A program made the position numbers and the translations under genes. A stretch of DNA of 64,000 nt from Halieaceae bacterium UBA5044 (lineage in GTDB: Bacteria; Pseudomonadota; Gammaproteobacteria; Pseudomonadales; Halieaceae): positions 237,899-301,898 of the forward strand of contig DIBU01000013.1 in the NCBI GenBank assembly GCA_002416125.1, written 5' to 3'. The notes under the pieces are model-generated. The model made no database searches, had not been told where the DNA came from, and saw only the letters and a list, made by a program, of their open reading frames with translations. Numbering within the stretch: position 1 is the first letter of the stretch; each line of letters opens with the position of its first letter. Positions 8,220 through 16,911 of this stretch are shown one piece after another.

Positions 8220-9305
8220 CTACCCGATCACCACCCGGCGTGGCACGCGCGCCGGCATGCGGGTCAGCAGTTCATAGCCTATTGTGTGTGCTTTTTCGGC
8301 GACCTCGGCAACCGGCAGGCCGTCGCCCCACAGAACCACGGGGTCGCCCAGGGCGACCCCCGGCAGGTCCGTCACGTCGATGCTGATCATGTCCATGGAG
8401 ACGCGGCCCGCCAGAGACGCGCGATGGCCGTTGACCAGTACCGGCGTGCCGCTGCCCGCGCTGCGAGGGTAGCCATCCCCGTAGCCGACAGTCACGGTGG
8501 CTATGCGCGAGCTCCGTGTCGCCTGCCAGGTGGCACCGTAGCCCACCGCCTCGCCGGGTTCGATATCGCGCAGCGAGGTGACCTGCGAAACCAGCGTCAT
8601 GACGGGCCGCAGCGTATCCGCCTCGGCGTGCGGGACCGCGAAGGGTGAGTTGCCCCAGAGCATAAAGCCGGGCCGTATCCAGTCGTAGTGGCTGTCGGGC
8701 CAGGCCAGTGTCGCCGGCGAGTTTGCGGCGCTGCGCGCTCCCGGGAGCGCGTGTGTGAGTTCCTCGAAGCGTGCGATTTGCTGCGGGGTTGCGGGGTGAT
8801 CCAGCTGGTCGGCACAGGCGAAGTGCGTGGTCAGTACGGGCGGCCCCGCAAGCTTGCCGCAGGCCAGCAGGCGCTGGTGAAACTCGGCGACCCGCTCCGG
8901 CGCCGCACCCAGGCGATGCATGCCGGTATCCACTTTCAGCCAGCAGTGCAGCGGCTCCGGCAGCGTCGCCCGCTCCAGCCAGGCCAGCTGAGTGGCGTTC
9001 TCCACGGTCAGCCACAGCCTGTGTTGTGCGGCGAGAGGGATCTCATCGGGGTGAAAGGCACCCTGCAATAACAGAATAGGGGCGTGGATGCCCGCGTCCC
9101 GCAGTTCCAGTGCCTCTTCGAGGCAGGCGACCGCCAGGGCGTCAACCAGCGGCTCCAGTGCCCCGGCCATGGTCGTGGCGCCGTGGCCATAGGCGTTTGC
9201 CTTGACCACCGCCATCAGCCGCGAACGTGGCGCCAACCGGCGGGCGAGTGCAAGGTTGTGGCGCAGCGCCGACAGGTCCAGCCGTGCTTCGCAGGGTCTG
9301 GCCAT
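8220..9305 (-). CDS. alr: Alanine racemase
   Basis: The 361-residue protein starting MARPCEARLDLSAL is a fold-III PLP enzyme that interconverts L- and D-alanine for peptidoglycan. The PLP lysine is Lys35 in VVKANAYGHG; the opposite catalytic tyrosine lies in the GEAVGYGATW segment; VSMDMISIDVTDLPG near the C-terminus is also typical. Its ATG overlaps the stop of the upstream transaminase gene by one base (TGATG), which implies translational coupling. The frame is open further upstream, but that part lies inside the transaminase gene. It is the last gene of the D-amino-acid operon. Whether it is the housekeeping (alr) or catabolic (dadX) isozyme cannot be told here; the setting suggests use with the transaminase. 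Confidence 0.92.
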   Translation of the reverse strand: MARPCEARLDLSALRHNLALARRLAPRSRLMAVVKANAYGHGATTMAGALEPLVDALAVACLEEALELRDAGIHAPILLLQGAFHPDEIPLAAQHRLWLTVENATQLAWLERATLPEPLHCWLKVDTGMHRLGAAPERVAEFHQRLLACGKLAGPPVLTTHFACADQLDHPATPQQIARFEELTHALPGARSAANSPATLAWPDSHYDWIRPGFMLWGNSPFAVPHAEADTLRPVMTLVSQVTSLRDIEPGEAVGYGATWQATRSSRIATVTVGYGDGYPRSAGSGTPVLVNGHRASLAGRVSMDMISIDVTDLPGVALGDPVVLWGDGLPVAEVAEKAHTIGYELLTRMPARVPRRVVIG

Positions 9306-10162
9306 CAGTAGTCGTACCGGTGCCTGGCAAACAGGGTTTGGGCAGCCAGCCACACATCGCCCACGCGTCCGTCGCCGACCGGCTGGTCGTCGATGGACAG
9401 CACCGGCGCCACTTCCTTGCTGGAACTGGTAAGCCAGACTTCGTCAGCGTTGCGTACTTCCTCCATGGTGATTACCCGCTCGGCCACGGGGATTCTGCTG
9501 TGACGACGCAGCATGTCGAGCAGCATGAGCCGGGTAATGCCGGGCAGTTTCTGGTGATCCAGTGGTGGCGTTGCCACTGCGCCGTTGGCGACAATGAAGA
9601 CGTTGCAGGCGGCAGCTTCTGTCAGCTCGCCCGCCTGGTTGTAGAGCAGCGTTTCACCGTGGCCACGACTGTGTCCATGCTGGTAATGCATGACATTGCC
9701 CAGCAGGGCGGTCGATTTGATGTTGCAGCGTCGCCAGCGCAGATCTTCCGCTGTGGAGACGTGAAAGCAGCGAGCCGCTGCCTTGTCCGGCGCCGGGGGT
9801 GGTGCAATGTCGAAAGCGAAGGCGTAGCGGGTCGCTGTGATGTTCTCCGGGTAGGCGTGATTGCGCTGCAGGTCTGCACCGCGGCTGATATGGAAATAGA
9901 GGCCAAGGTTGCCACCGCCATTGCGCTGCACGAGCTCTTCGGCAATGGTCCGCCATTCCGCCTCGTCCAGCGTGACTTTCAACTCGATGGCGTCAAGGCC
10001 CTGCTGCATGCGCTGCATATGTGGGCCAAAACCCACCAGCTTTCCAGCGTAGGAGGGCACCACCTCGTAGATGCCGTCGCCGAAGAGGAAGCCCCGGTCC
10101 ATGGGAGAAATACGGGCTTCGCTCATGGGCAGATAAGTGCCATTCAGATAGACGATACTCAT
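9305..10162 (-). CDS. dat: Class IV aminotransferase, D-amino-acid (D-alanine) transaminase
   Basis: A 285-residue fold-IV PLP enzyme. The N-terminus (MSIVYLNGTYLPMSEARISPMDRGFLFGDG) is typical of class IV enzymes; the PLP lysine is Lys149 in NIKSTALLGNV; GELTEAAACNVF is the phosphate-binding region; and the PGITR motif follows. Its overall layout matches bacterial D-alanine transaminase, which moves the amino group between D-alanine and 2-oxoglutarate to form D-glutamate. The branched-chain transaminase IlvE and aminodeoxychorismate lyase PabC share the fold, but neighbouring alanine racemase and D-glutamate-cyclase-type genes favour a D-amino-acid substrate. It sits 34 bases after the DUF4392 gene and overlaps alr by one base. 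Confidence 0.85.
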   Translation of the reverse strand: MSIVYLNGTYLPMSEARISPMDRGFLFGDGIYEVVPSYAGKLVGFGPHMQRMQQGLDAIELKVTLDEAEWRTIAEELVQRNGGGNLGLYFHISRGADLQRNHAYPENITATRYAFAFDIAPPPAPDKAAARCFHVSTAEDLRWRRCNIKSTALLGNVMHYQHGHSRGHGETLLYNQAGELTEAAACNVFIVANGAVATPPLDHQKLPGITRLMLLDMLRRHSRIPVAERVITMEEVRNADEVWLTSSSKEVAPVLSIDDQPVGDGRVGDVWLAAQTLFARHRYDY

Positions 10163-10196
10163 AGCCGTACCTCAGCCGGGTGAAATAAAAATAGCT

Positions 10197-11045
10197 TCAT
10201 GCTGCCGCCTCAAGAAACCCTGTTAGCGTGCGCAGCTCACGAATCACCGCCTCGCCTTCGGAGGGCGGCATTCCGTCTTCAGTGAGCGTGTTCGCTCGCG
10301 TCACGCCGTCGACGCTGCCGCGCTCTGACAGGTAGCGCAGGGTCTCCAGGGCGGAGAATTCTGACAGCAGGTCGCGCTCTGCCCAGAGTCCCAGAAAGGC
10401 TAGCAGCCCATAGGCGCCCCAGTTGGAGACGTCCGCCACCAGCAATTCGTCGCAGGGCGTAACCGCCACGCGAATATCAAGACCGGCGATGGCCTCGGCA
10501 ATATTGCCCATGCCGATTTCGTTGCCGCCGTCGCCGATGGCAATGGTGGGGCAGTCTGCAAGGGTCAGGAAAGGGTCGAATACGCCGCACTGGGCGCTGA
10601 TATCCTCCCCGCGCATATTGTAGTAGCGGCCATCGGCGGCCAGGCCCGGTCGCTCAATGCTGACAATGGCGCTGGGCTGGTTGGCTGCCAGCCAGTGGGC
10701 GGCGCTGGCCGAGCCATCATCCGCGGGGTCCCGTTCCAGTGGCAGGATACGATAGCTGCCGGCCAGTACCTGTGCCAGCGGTGTCGCGCAGGCAATCACC
10801 GGACGTGCACCGAGCGCCTGCAGGCCCTTGTACAGGGCGATGGCACCGACAGGACCATCGGTCTCGAAAGTGCCTGCTACGGGAAAGCCGGTGCCAATCA
10901 ATACCGTGCCACGGATATCGTGCAGACGGCGTGCGGCGCGCAGATAATAGCCCGGGCGCAGTGCCGCGCGGGCGACCTGCATCTGCCGTGGATTGCGTGC
11001 CACCAGCAGGCTTTCAATGGCTTCACTCAGTGCCTGTTCATCCAC
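10197..11045 (-). CDS. DUF4392 protein, D-glutamate-cyclase C-terminal-type domain
   Basis: Starting at GTG 11045, preceded by GAGGAG eight bases upstream, the product has 282 residues (another in-frame GTG at 11054 overlaps the pxpC stop). It shows VLIGTGFPVAGTFETDGPVGA, then IVSIERPGLAADGRYYNMRGEDIS, then TIAIGDGGNEIGMGN, then ADVSNWGAYGLLAFL. These are hallmarks of DUF4392, the C-terminal part of the mammalian mitochondrial protein DGLUCY, which converts D-glutamate to 5-oxo-D-proline. The IGDGGNEIGMG block is the best conserved. It lies between pxpC and the D-amino-acid transaminase, with the other DGLUCY-type domain (DUF1445) encoded at the head of the same operon. A direct activity for the isolated domain is inference. 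Confidence 0.82.
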   Translation of the reverse strand: MDEQALSEAIESLLVARNPRQMQVARAALRPGYYLRAARRLHDIRGTVLIGTGFPVAGTFETDGPVGAIALYKGLQALGARPVIACATPLAQVLAGSYRILPLERDPADDGSASAAHWLAANQPSAIVSIERPGLAADGRYYNMRGEDISAQCGVFDPFLTLADCPTIAIGDGGNEIGMGNIAEAIAGLDIRVAVTPCDELLVADVSNWGAYGLLAFLGLWAERDLLSEFSALETLRYLSERGSVDGVTRANTLTEDGMPPSEGEAVIRELRTLTGFLEAAA

Positions 11046-11050
11046 GGTTC

Positions 11051-11992
11051 TCACTCCTCGGGCAGTGGCTGCAGGGGCAGGTGTTGTAGCCGCCAGTGGT
11101 GCATATGCAGGGCATTGTGCGCCGCATGGGGACTGACTGCGGCAAAGTGCACCGTGCCCCCGGGGATCAACTGGCTCATGCGGGATGCATCGATGGAGAT
11201 CGCCGAACCCAGCTTGGGATAGCCGCCAATGGTCTGCCGGTCGTTCAGCAGCACAATCGGTTGGCCGTCTGCCGGCACCTGAATGGCGCCGAGGCAGATA
11301 CCTTCGGAGACGATGCCCGCGATGTCGCAGCGAATCTCCGGGCCCTCCAGGCGATAGCCCATGCGATCGGCGCGTTGCGATACGGACCAGGCCGCGCTGT
11401 AAAAGCGTCGCTGTTGCAGGCGGTCGAAATGCTGCTGCTGGTAACCCGGGACCACGCGAACAGTCAGTTGCCCGGCGTAATGGGGCCTCTCGGCAGGCGG
11501 CACACACAGGCGTGGACGCCGGGTATCACTGCGGCAGGGCAGGACGTCGTCGGGTGCCAGTTTCTCACCGCGCAGTCCCCCGATGCCCTCACGCAGGACG
11601 GTCGCGGTGCTACCGAACTGCGGCGCCACCTGAAAGCCATCGACCACACCGAGGTAATTTCGGCAACCCCGCTGGGGGTGGCCCAATTGCACCCGGTCGC
11701 CCCTGTGCACCCGGTGGGTGGTCCACAGGTCTGCGGGCTTTCCATTGACGAGGAGGGGGGCATCAGCACCGGTTACACAGAGCAGGGTGTCCGTGTCCAC
11801 ATCCACCTCAAGGCCACCAAAACTGCATTCGAGCAGCGTGCAGTCGGCGCTGTTGCCGAGCAGCCGCTGGCAGAGCAGAAAGGCTTCCAGATCCATGGGG
11901 CCGCCTGTGGTGAGGCCCAGGTGATGCTGGCCAAAGCGCCCGCGATCCTGCAGCAGGCTGAGCACGCCGGGTTGGCGGACGCGCAGGCTCAT
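11051..11992 (-). CDS. pxpC: 5-oxoprolinase subunit C (KipA/PxpC)
   Basis: The 313-residue protein matches the biotin-dependent-carboxylase-like KipA family: LRVRQPGVLSLLQDRGRFGQHHLGLTTGGPMD at the N-terminus, NCxLLE and SFGGLEV, SDRMGYRLEGP near residue 230, and VSEGICLGAIQVPADGQPIVLLNDRQTIGGYPKLG near 250-285. PxpC works with PxpA and PxpB to hydrolyse 5-oxoproline to glutamate at the expense of ATP in the cytoplasm. Its start overlaps the pxpB stop by four bases (ATGA). Five bases separate its stop from the preferred GTG of the DUF4392 gene. Length is normal for the family. Confidence 0.93.
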   Translation of the reverse strand: MSLRVRQPGVLSLLQDRGRFGQHHLGLTTGGPMDLEAFLLCQRLLGNSADCTLLECSFGGLEVDVDTDTLLCVTGADAPLLVNGKPADLWTTHRVHRGDRVQLGHPQRGCRNYLGVVDGFQVAPQFGSTATVLREGIGGLRGEKLAPDDVLPCRSDTRRPRLCVPPAERPHYAGQLTVRVVPGYQQQHFDRLQQRRFYSAAWSVSQRADRMGYRLEGPEIRCDIAGIVSEGICLGAIQVPADGQPIVLLNDRQTIGGYPKLGSAISIDASRMSQLIPGGTVHFAAVSPHAAHNALHMHHWRLQHLPLQPLPEE

Positions 11993-12696
11993 GACAGTTC
12001 ACCGCCCAGCGCCAGAAAACGCTCTCGATCAATCGGCTCGAAGCGAACCCGGTCGCCTACGGCAACCGGCATGGGCGGAGTGTGTTCTGGATCGAACAGG
12101 CGTTGCGGGCAGTTGCCAATCAGGTTCCAGCCGCCCGGCGAAACGGCGGGATAGACCGCGGTCTGGCGATCGGCGATGGCCACGGCTCCGCGCGGCACAC
12201 GTTTTCGGGGTGTAGCCAGTCGCGGTGCGGCGATCCGCGGGTCGACGTGGCCGAGGTAGGCGAAGCCGGGAGCAAAGCCAATGGCATAGACGGTGTACGC
12301 GGTTGCACTGTGCAGCGCAATCACCTCCTCGATAGCGAGCCCGCACTCCCTGGCCAGCCGCTCCAGGTCTGCGCCGCTCTCGGCGCTATAATACACCGGT
12401 AACACGATTTCCCGGCCACCCTCGGCGGCGATGGCTTCGTCAATGACCGGCTGCAGGGACTGCAGTCGCTGTGTGACGCTCAAATGGTCTGTGCGCAGGG
12501 CATCGTAAATCACCAGCAATGATGCGTAGGATGGGACGAGGTCAATCAGGTCATCGCCCAGGGTGTCGCGAGCAGCCTCCACGGCCGCTCGTACCTGTGC
12601 CGCCTCGCGCGGGCCGGCAGGTTCGTCGCCCGCCTCAGTCGCAAAGGAGATCAGGATCGCATTCTCACCGGCGTGTCGCAGCTGCATGGCTGTCAT
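11989..12696 (-). CDS. pxpB: 5-oxoprolinase subunit B (KipI/PxpB)
   Basis: The 235-residue product has the KipI-family segments YDALRTDH, VLPVYYSAESGADLERLA, ALHSATAYTVYAIGFAPGFAYLG and the glycine/proline-rich LATPRKRVPRGAVAIADRQTAVYPAVSPGGW. PxpB pairs with PxpC to form the part of ATP-dependent 5-oxoprolinase that resembles allophanate hydrolase; in Bacillus the KipI homologue was first known as a kinase inhibitor. Its ATG overlaps pxpA by four bases and its stop overlaps pxpC by four bases, so the three subunits are coupled. Subunit length is normal. Confidence 0.93.
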   Translation of the reverse strand: MTAMQLRHAGENAILISFATEAGDEPAGPREAAQVRAAVEAARDTLGDDLIDLVPSYASLLVIYDALRTDHLSVTQRLQSLQPVIDEAIAAEGGREIVLPVYYSAESGADLERLARECGLAIEEVIALHSATAYTVYAIGFAPGFAYLGHVDPRIAAPRLATPRKRVPRGAVAIADRQTAVYPAVSPGGWNLIGNCPQRLFDPEHTPPMPVAVGDRVRFEPIDRERFLALGGELS

Positions 12697-13427
12697 GCGC
12701 CCCCTGCAATCAGCTGCCTTATCTCCTGAATGGCGTTTACACCTTCGGGATTGTCGCCGTGTACGCAGAGCGAGTCTATGGCCAGCACCAGGGACTTACC
12801 GCCATGGGTGGTGACACTGCGGTGTTCGAGGATCTGCCGCACCTGATCCAGCATGCGCTCTCGCGTGTGCACGGCGTCGGGCAGGCGCCGGGACCGCAGG
12901 TGACCGTCGTCGGCATAGCAACGGTCTGCGAAGGCCTCGAAGAGCAGGGTCAGGCCGAATTCCCTCGCCTCCTCGCGGTGGCTCTCCGCCTGCGGCGTCG
13001 CCTGCAGCATCAGGTCCAGCGGTCTGTGATAGCCAGCCACGCTGCGCATGACCGCTGTGCGCACAGCGCGGTCGGCCATCATGTCGTTGTACAGGGCCCC
13101 GTGGGGTTTCACGTAAGTGATCTGCAGGCCGTGGCAGGCAGCCATGCCGTCCAGTGCAGCGATCTGGTAGCGCAGGCTACTGGCCAACTCGTCTTCGCTG
13201 AGGGCCATGCTGCGACGGCCGAAGCCGACCAGGTCCGGATAGGCCGGGTGAGCGCCCACGCCGACCCCGTGTCGCGCTGCCAGCGCCAGCGTGCGGTCGA
13301 TGGTCAGCGGGTCGCCGGCGTGGAAGCCGCAGGCAATGTTGGCCTGGTCGATATGGGGCATGACCGCGTCGTCCAGGCCCATACGCCAGCTTCCATAACT
13401 TTCGCCGAGATCACAGTTGAGCAACAT
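12693..13427 (-). CDS. pxpA: 5-oxoprolinase subunit A (LamB/YcsF, PxpA)
   Basis: The 244-residue protein begins MLLNCDLGESYGSW and carries HIDQANIACGFHAGDP, VGAHPAYPDLVGFGRR, YVKPHGALYN and FEAFADRCYADDGHL, all diagnostic of the LamB/YcsF family. PxpA is a metal-binding TIM-barrel-like subunit of prokaryotic 5-oxoprolinase, acting on the lactam of pyroglutamate. ATG 13427 has an AGGAG box eight bases upstream. It follows the DUF1445 gene by 30 bases and overlaps pxpB by four. Role in detoxifying and recycling 5-oxoproline is well established for this trio; what is new here is the surrounding D-amino-acid context. Confidence 0.94.
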   Translation of the reverse strand: MLLNCDLGESYGSWRMGLDDAVMPHIDQANIACGFHAGDPLTIDRTLALAARHGVGVGAHPAYPDLVGFGRRSMALSEDELASSLRYQIAALDGMAACHGLQITYVKPHGALYNDMMADRAVRTAVMRSVAGYHRPLDLMLQATPQAESHREEAREFGLTLLFEAFADRCYADDGHLRSRRLPDAVHTRERMLDQVRQILEHRSVTTHGGKSLVLAIDSLCVHGDNPEGVNAIQEIRQLIAGGA

Positions 13428-13457
13428 GCAGTCGACTCCTGTCAGGGGCGTGGTCGA

Positions 13458-14243
13458 TCAGAGTACGGCCAGCTGGCTGTTGCGCAGGTCGGTAACCAGC
13501 ATGCAGCCGGGGCTGTGGGTGATTGCCAGGGGCGGTTTTGCCTGTTCCAGCGCCACCTGGGGGGTTACCCCGCAGGCCCAGAATACCGGAAGCTCGTCCG
13601 CGGCAATAGTCACCGCGTCGCCATAGTCGGGGCGGTGCAGGTCGGCAATGCCGATCAGGGACGGATCGCCGAGGTGAACCGGAGCGCCGTGCACGGCGGG
13701 GAACCGGGTGCAGATCTGGATAGCGCGTATCGCGTCAGCAGCGCGCATCGGGCGCATGCTCACCACCATATTGCCGGCAAAGGGGCCGGCCGCTGTGCAG
13801 GGCAGGGTGCTGCGGTACATTGGCACGTTGACGCCCTCCGAGACATTGCGCACTTCCAGTCCGTCCGCGAGCAGGGCCTCTTCAAAGGAAAAGGAACAGC
13901 CGAGGGCGAAGGTCACCAGGTCCGGTTGCCAGAGGGCATGCAGGTCCGCACGTTCCTCTTCGAAAACACCGTTGCGGAAGACGCGGTAACGGGGTACGTC
14001 GCTGCGGATATCGATGTCGCCGAAGCGCGGCAGGGCGGTGTCTCCCGGTGCCGCGCTGACCGCCAGCAGGGGGCAGGGCTTGGGATTGGCCTGGCAAAAA
14101 CGCAGGAAATCATGCGCCCACGCCTGTGGCAGGATGACGATGTTGCACTGGACAAAGCCGGGCGCACAGCCCGAGGTGTTGCCCGTGTGCTCGCCGCCGC
14201 GAATGCGTTGGCGCAGTGCCGCAGGGGTCAGTGACGCTTGCAT
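13458..14243 (-). CDS. DUF1445 protein (D-glutamate-cyclase-like / putative hydro-lyase)
   Basis: The 261-residue product begins with [35 protein letters not shown] and continues with [63 protein letters not shown] and [33 protein letters not shown]. These are the conserved blocks of the DUF1445 family, often annotated 'putative hydro-lyase', and equivalent to one of the domains of the animal D-glutamate cyclase DGLUCY. ATG 14243 follows a GAGGA box. It is the first gene of the D-glutamate/5-oxoproline operon and diverges from tesB across about 100 bases. Conserved cysteines (GCSF, ACGV, GCML) could be catalytic, which is inference. Confidence 0.85.
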   Translation of the reverse strand: MQASLTPAALRQRIRGGEHTGNTSGCAPGFVQCNIVILPQAWAHDFLRFCQANPKPCPLLAVSAAPGDTALPRFGDIDIRSDVPRYRVFRNGVFEEERADLHALWQPDLVTFALGCSFSFEEALLADGLEVRNVSEGVNVPMYRSTLPCTAAGPFAGNMVVSMRPMRAADAIRAIQICTRFPAVHGAPVHLGDPSLIGIADLHRPDYGDAVTIAADELPVFWACGVTPQVALEQAKPPLAITHSPGCMLVTDLRNSQLAVL

Positions 14244-14342
14244 TGAAGTCCTCGGTTGTCAAACGGGAAAGGCGTGTGGAGCCGACGCGCTGTATCCCGG
14301 ATAATGTTCACCCCATCGTTTGCATCATAGTGGATTAACCTC

Positions 14343-15182
14343 ATGCTCGACCAGCTGTTACAGGTATTGACCCCGCGACCCGTCAGTGAGGATGTCTTTG
14401 TCGCCGACAACATGCATCCCAGGGCGCCCCGTGTCTTTGGTGGGCAAGTGTTGGCGCAGGCGCTGCAGGCGGCGGCCGCCACGGTGCGTGCCGAACGCGC
14501 GGTGCACTCGCAACACGCCTACTTCCTGCGTCCGGGTGATCCCGCCGAGGCTATCCGCCTCGAGGTGGATCGGGCGCTCGACGGCGGCAGCCTGAGCTCG
14601 CGACGCGTGGTGGCACTGCAGCGCGGCAAGCCGATACTGGTGTCTTCGGTATCCTTCCAGACAACCGGCGCCGGCGATGACTTCCAGCGCTCGGCACCTG
14701 ACGTGCCGCCGCCGGAAAGCCTGCCCAGCGAACGGCAACGTGCCCTGGAATCCGGTGACATCGACGACGCGTTTCCGCTGGTGACCGGGGAGGACCTTGA
14801 TGTGCGCATGCTGACGCCCGTGGACTGGCACAATCCGCACCCGCTGCCGCCGTCTCTGGCACTTTGGGTCAGGGCCAATGGTCGGGTAGACCACCCGGAT
14901 TCGGTGCATGCGAGTCTGCTCGCGTATTTCTCCGACACGCTGATGATTGATGTCTGCCTCGCCGCCACCGGGCGCTCCTTCCTGCAGCAGAACCTGCAAG
15001 TGGCCAGCCTCGACCATGCCCTCTGGTTCCACGCGCCGGTACGTGCCGATGAGTGGCTGCTGCATACGGTGGAGGCGGAGCGCGTGGCGGCGGGTCGCGG
15101 CCTTGCGCACGGCCGCTTCTTCAACCGCGACGGTGTGCTCGTGGCATCCGTGTCCCAGCAGGGCCTGATGCGGCAGCGCTGA
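14343..15182 (+). CDS. tesB: Acyl-CoA thioesterase II
   Basis: A 279-residue double-hotdog thioesterase. The start LDQLLQVLTPRPVSEDVFVADN and RVFGGQVLAQALQAA, RAVHSQHAYFLRPGDP and LDGGSLSSRRVVALQRGKPI are TesB signatures; the second hotdog holds ASLLAYFSDTLMIDV (catalytic aspartate), ASLDHALWFHAP and the closing VSQQGLMR glutamine. It hydrolyses medium- and long-chain acyl-CoA to free acid and CoA in the cytoplasm. It opens the plus-strand lipid block and is followed by an acyl-CoA synthetase, the opposite reaction, suggesting acyl-CoA pool balancing. Length is as expected for the family. Confidence 0.92.
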   Translation: MLDQLLQVLTPRPVSEDVFVADNMHPRAPRVFGGQVLAQALQAAAATVRAERAVHSQHAYFLRPGDPAEAIRLEVDRALDGGSLSSRRVVALQRGKPILVSSVSFQTTGAGDDFQRSAPDVPPPESLPSERQRALESGDIDDAFPLVTGEDLDVRMLTPVDWHNPHPLPPSLALWVRANGRVDHPDSVHASLLAYFSDTLMIDVCLAATGRSFLQQNLQVASLDHALWFHAPVRADEWLLHTVEAERVAAGRGLAHGRFFNRDGVLVASVSQQGLMRQR

Positions 15183-15254
15183 TACGTTGCCACGCTGCAT
15201 GCGGCGTCTTATGATGGCCCGCCACATCGCCTAGACAGCAGCAAGGATCGTGAC

Positions 15255-16829
15255 ATGCCACACCCCGCCATCACTGCCGAAACCTATCCCCACAAGCCTG
15301 CCATCATCATGGGTGGCTCTGGCGAGGTGGTCACCTATGCCGAGCTCGACGAGCGCAGCAACCAGGCGGCACAGTTGTTCCGCTCTCTGGGGCTGAAGAA
15401 GGGTGACCACATCGGCATGATGCTGGTGAACTGTCGCCAGTTTCTGGAAATCTGCTGGGGTGCGCAACGGGCCGGCCTTGTGTTCACGCCGATCAGCACC
15501 CACCTGAAGCGGGATGAAACCGCCTATATTCTGGAGAACTGCGGGGCAAAACTGTTCATTGCGTCCCACGCACTGGCAGCGGTCGCCGGCGAAATCCTTG
15601 CACTGGAGACATCGGCGATCCAGCACTTTTATATGGTGGACGGCCTTGCCGACGGCTACGAGTCATGGGATGACAGCATTGCCCTGCAGCCCGCCGAGCG
15701 CATCGTCGACGAGGCCAATGGCGTTCCCATGCTCTACTCGTCGGGCACAACCGGCAAGCCCAAAGGCGTGTTTCTGCCGCCGCCCAGTGACGATGTCAAT
15801 GCGCCGCACCCGCTGGCGGGCACACTCGGGGCCGTGTTCGGCTTTGGCGAGGAAACTGTCTACCTGTCGCCGGCGCCCCTGTATCACGCCGCACCGTTGC
15901 ACTACAACATGATGACGCTGTACCAGGGCGGTACTACGGTGGTCATGGAGAAGTTCGATGCGGAAGCCGCGCTGGCGCTTATCGAAGAACATCGAGCGAC
16001 CCACAGCCAGTGGGTGCCGATCATGTTTGTGCGCATGCTGAAGCTGCCCGAGGAGGTACGCAAGCGCTACGACGTGAGCAGCATGCAGTTTGCGATCCAC
16101 GCCGCGGCGCCCTGTCCGGTGGAGGTCAAGGAACAGATGATCGCCTGGTGGGGCGAGGTCATTGTCGAATACTACGCGGCCAGCGAGGGCATTGGCATCA
16201 CCATCATCGATTCTGCGAACTGGCTTACACACAAGGGTTCTGTCGGCCCCGCCCTGGTGGGCGCGGTACACATCGTGGATGATGAGGGCAATGAATTGCC
16301 GCCCGGGGAAATCGGCACCGTCTATTTCAGCGGCGACCAGGCCCAGTTCAACTACCACAAAGAGCCGGGCAAGACTGCCGAAGCCTTCAATGAGCGCGGC
16401 TGGGCGACAACGGGCGACGTGGGCTACGTCGACAGGGATGGCTTCCTCTACCTTACGGACCGCAAGAATTTCATGATCATCAGCGGCGGTGTGAACATTT
16501 ACCCGCAGGAAATCGAGAATCTGCTCATCACCCACGAGAAGGTCGCGGATGTCGCGGTGTTTGGCATTCCCAATGACGAGTTCGGTGAAGAGGTGAAAGC
16601 GGTCGTACAGCCAATGAACTGGGCGGATGCCACTGACGAGGTGGCCATCGAAATCATGGAATGGCTGCGCGAACGCATCTCCCATATCAAGCTGCCGCGC
16701 TCGCTGGATTTCCACCAGCAGCTGCCGCGCATGGACAACGGCAAGCTCTACAAGCGGCATCTGGTCGAAGAATACCGCGGGGCGCACCGTGATCTGCCGA
16801 AAACCGGGGAGAACGACACGCCTTCCTGA
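15255..16829 (+). CDS. Acyl-CoA synthetase (AMP-forming)
   Basis: A 524-residue ANL-family ligase starting at ATG 15255 with an AAGGAT box. The ATP loop is MLYSSGTTGKPKGV near residues 158-171; EYYAASEG holds the substrate-pocket region; the hinge and adenylation core read GDVGYVDRDGFLYLTDRKNFMIISGGVNIYPQEIE; and the catalytic lysine is in PRMDNGKLYKRHL. It activates a carboxylic acid to acyl-AMP and then acyl-CoA. The overall pattern (LTDRKNFMIISGGVNIYP) is that of medium/long-chain or steroid-side-chain CoA ligases rather than acetyl-CoA synthetase. Exact substrate is not predictable. It is 72 bases after tesB and probably co-transcribed. Confidence 0.88.
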   Translation: MPHPAITAETYPHKPAIIMGGSGEVVTYAELDERSNQAAQLFRSLGLKKGDHIGMMLVNCRQFLEICWGAQRAGLVFTPISTHLKRDETAYILENCGAKLFIASHALAAVAGEILALETSAIQHFYMVDGLADGYESWDDSIALQPAERIVDEANGVPMLYSSGTTGKPKGVFLPPPSDDVNAPHPLAGTLGAVFGFGEETVYLSPAPLYHAAPLHYNMMTLYQGGTTVVMEKFDAEAALALIEEHRATHSQWVPIMFVRMLKLPEEVRKRYDVSSMQFAIHAAAPCPVEVKEQMIAWWGEVIVEYYAASEGIGITIIDSANWLTHKGSVGPALVGAVHIVDDEGNELPPGEIGTVYFSGDQAQFNYHKEPGKTAEAFNERGWATTGDVGYVDRDGFLYLTDRKNFMIISGGVNIYPQEIENLLITHEKVADVAVFGIPNDEFGEEVKAVVQPMNWADATDEVAIEIMEWLRERISHIKLPRSLDFHQQLPRMDNGKLYKRHLVEEYRGAHRDLPKTGENDTPS

Positions 16830-16911
16830 TGGGGTGTGGCCAGAATTAACCTGTAACGCGTGTGGTCTTTGCAGTATGCTTGGGGCAAGGTCTCCGGCAA
16901 CGAGGTAGCCA

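Noticed and set aside
10197..11507. Long version of the DUF4392 gene reaching 11507
   Set aside because: The upstream part runs inside pxpC; a GTG with a good ribosome-binding site at 11045 fits the operon.
12519..14234. 571-codon open frame on the plus strand opposite pxpA and DUF1445
   Set aside because: It is opposite well-conserved genes whose GC-rich third positions leave the other strand open; the translation has no recognisable domain.
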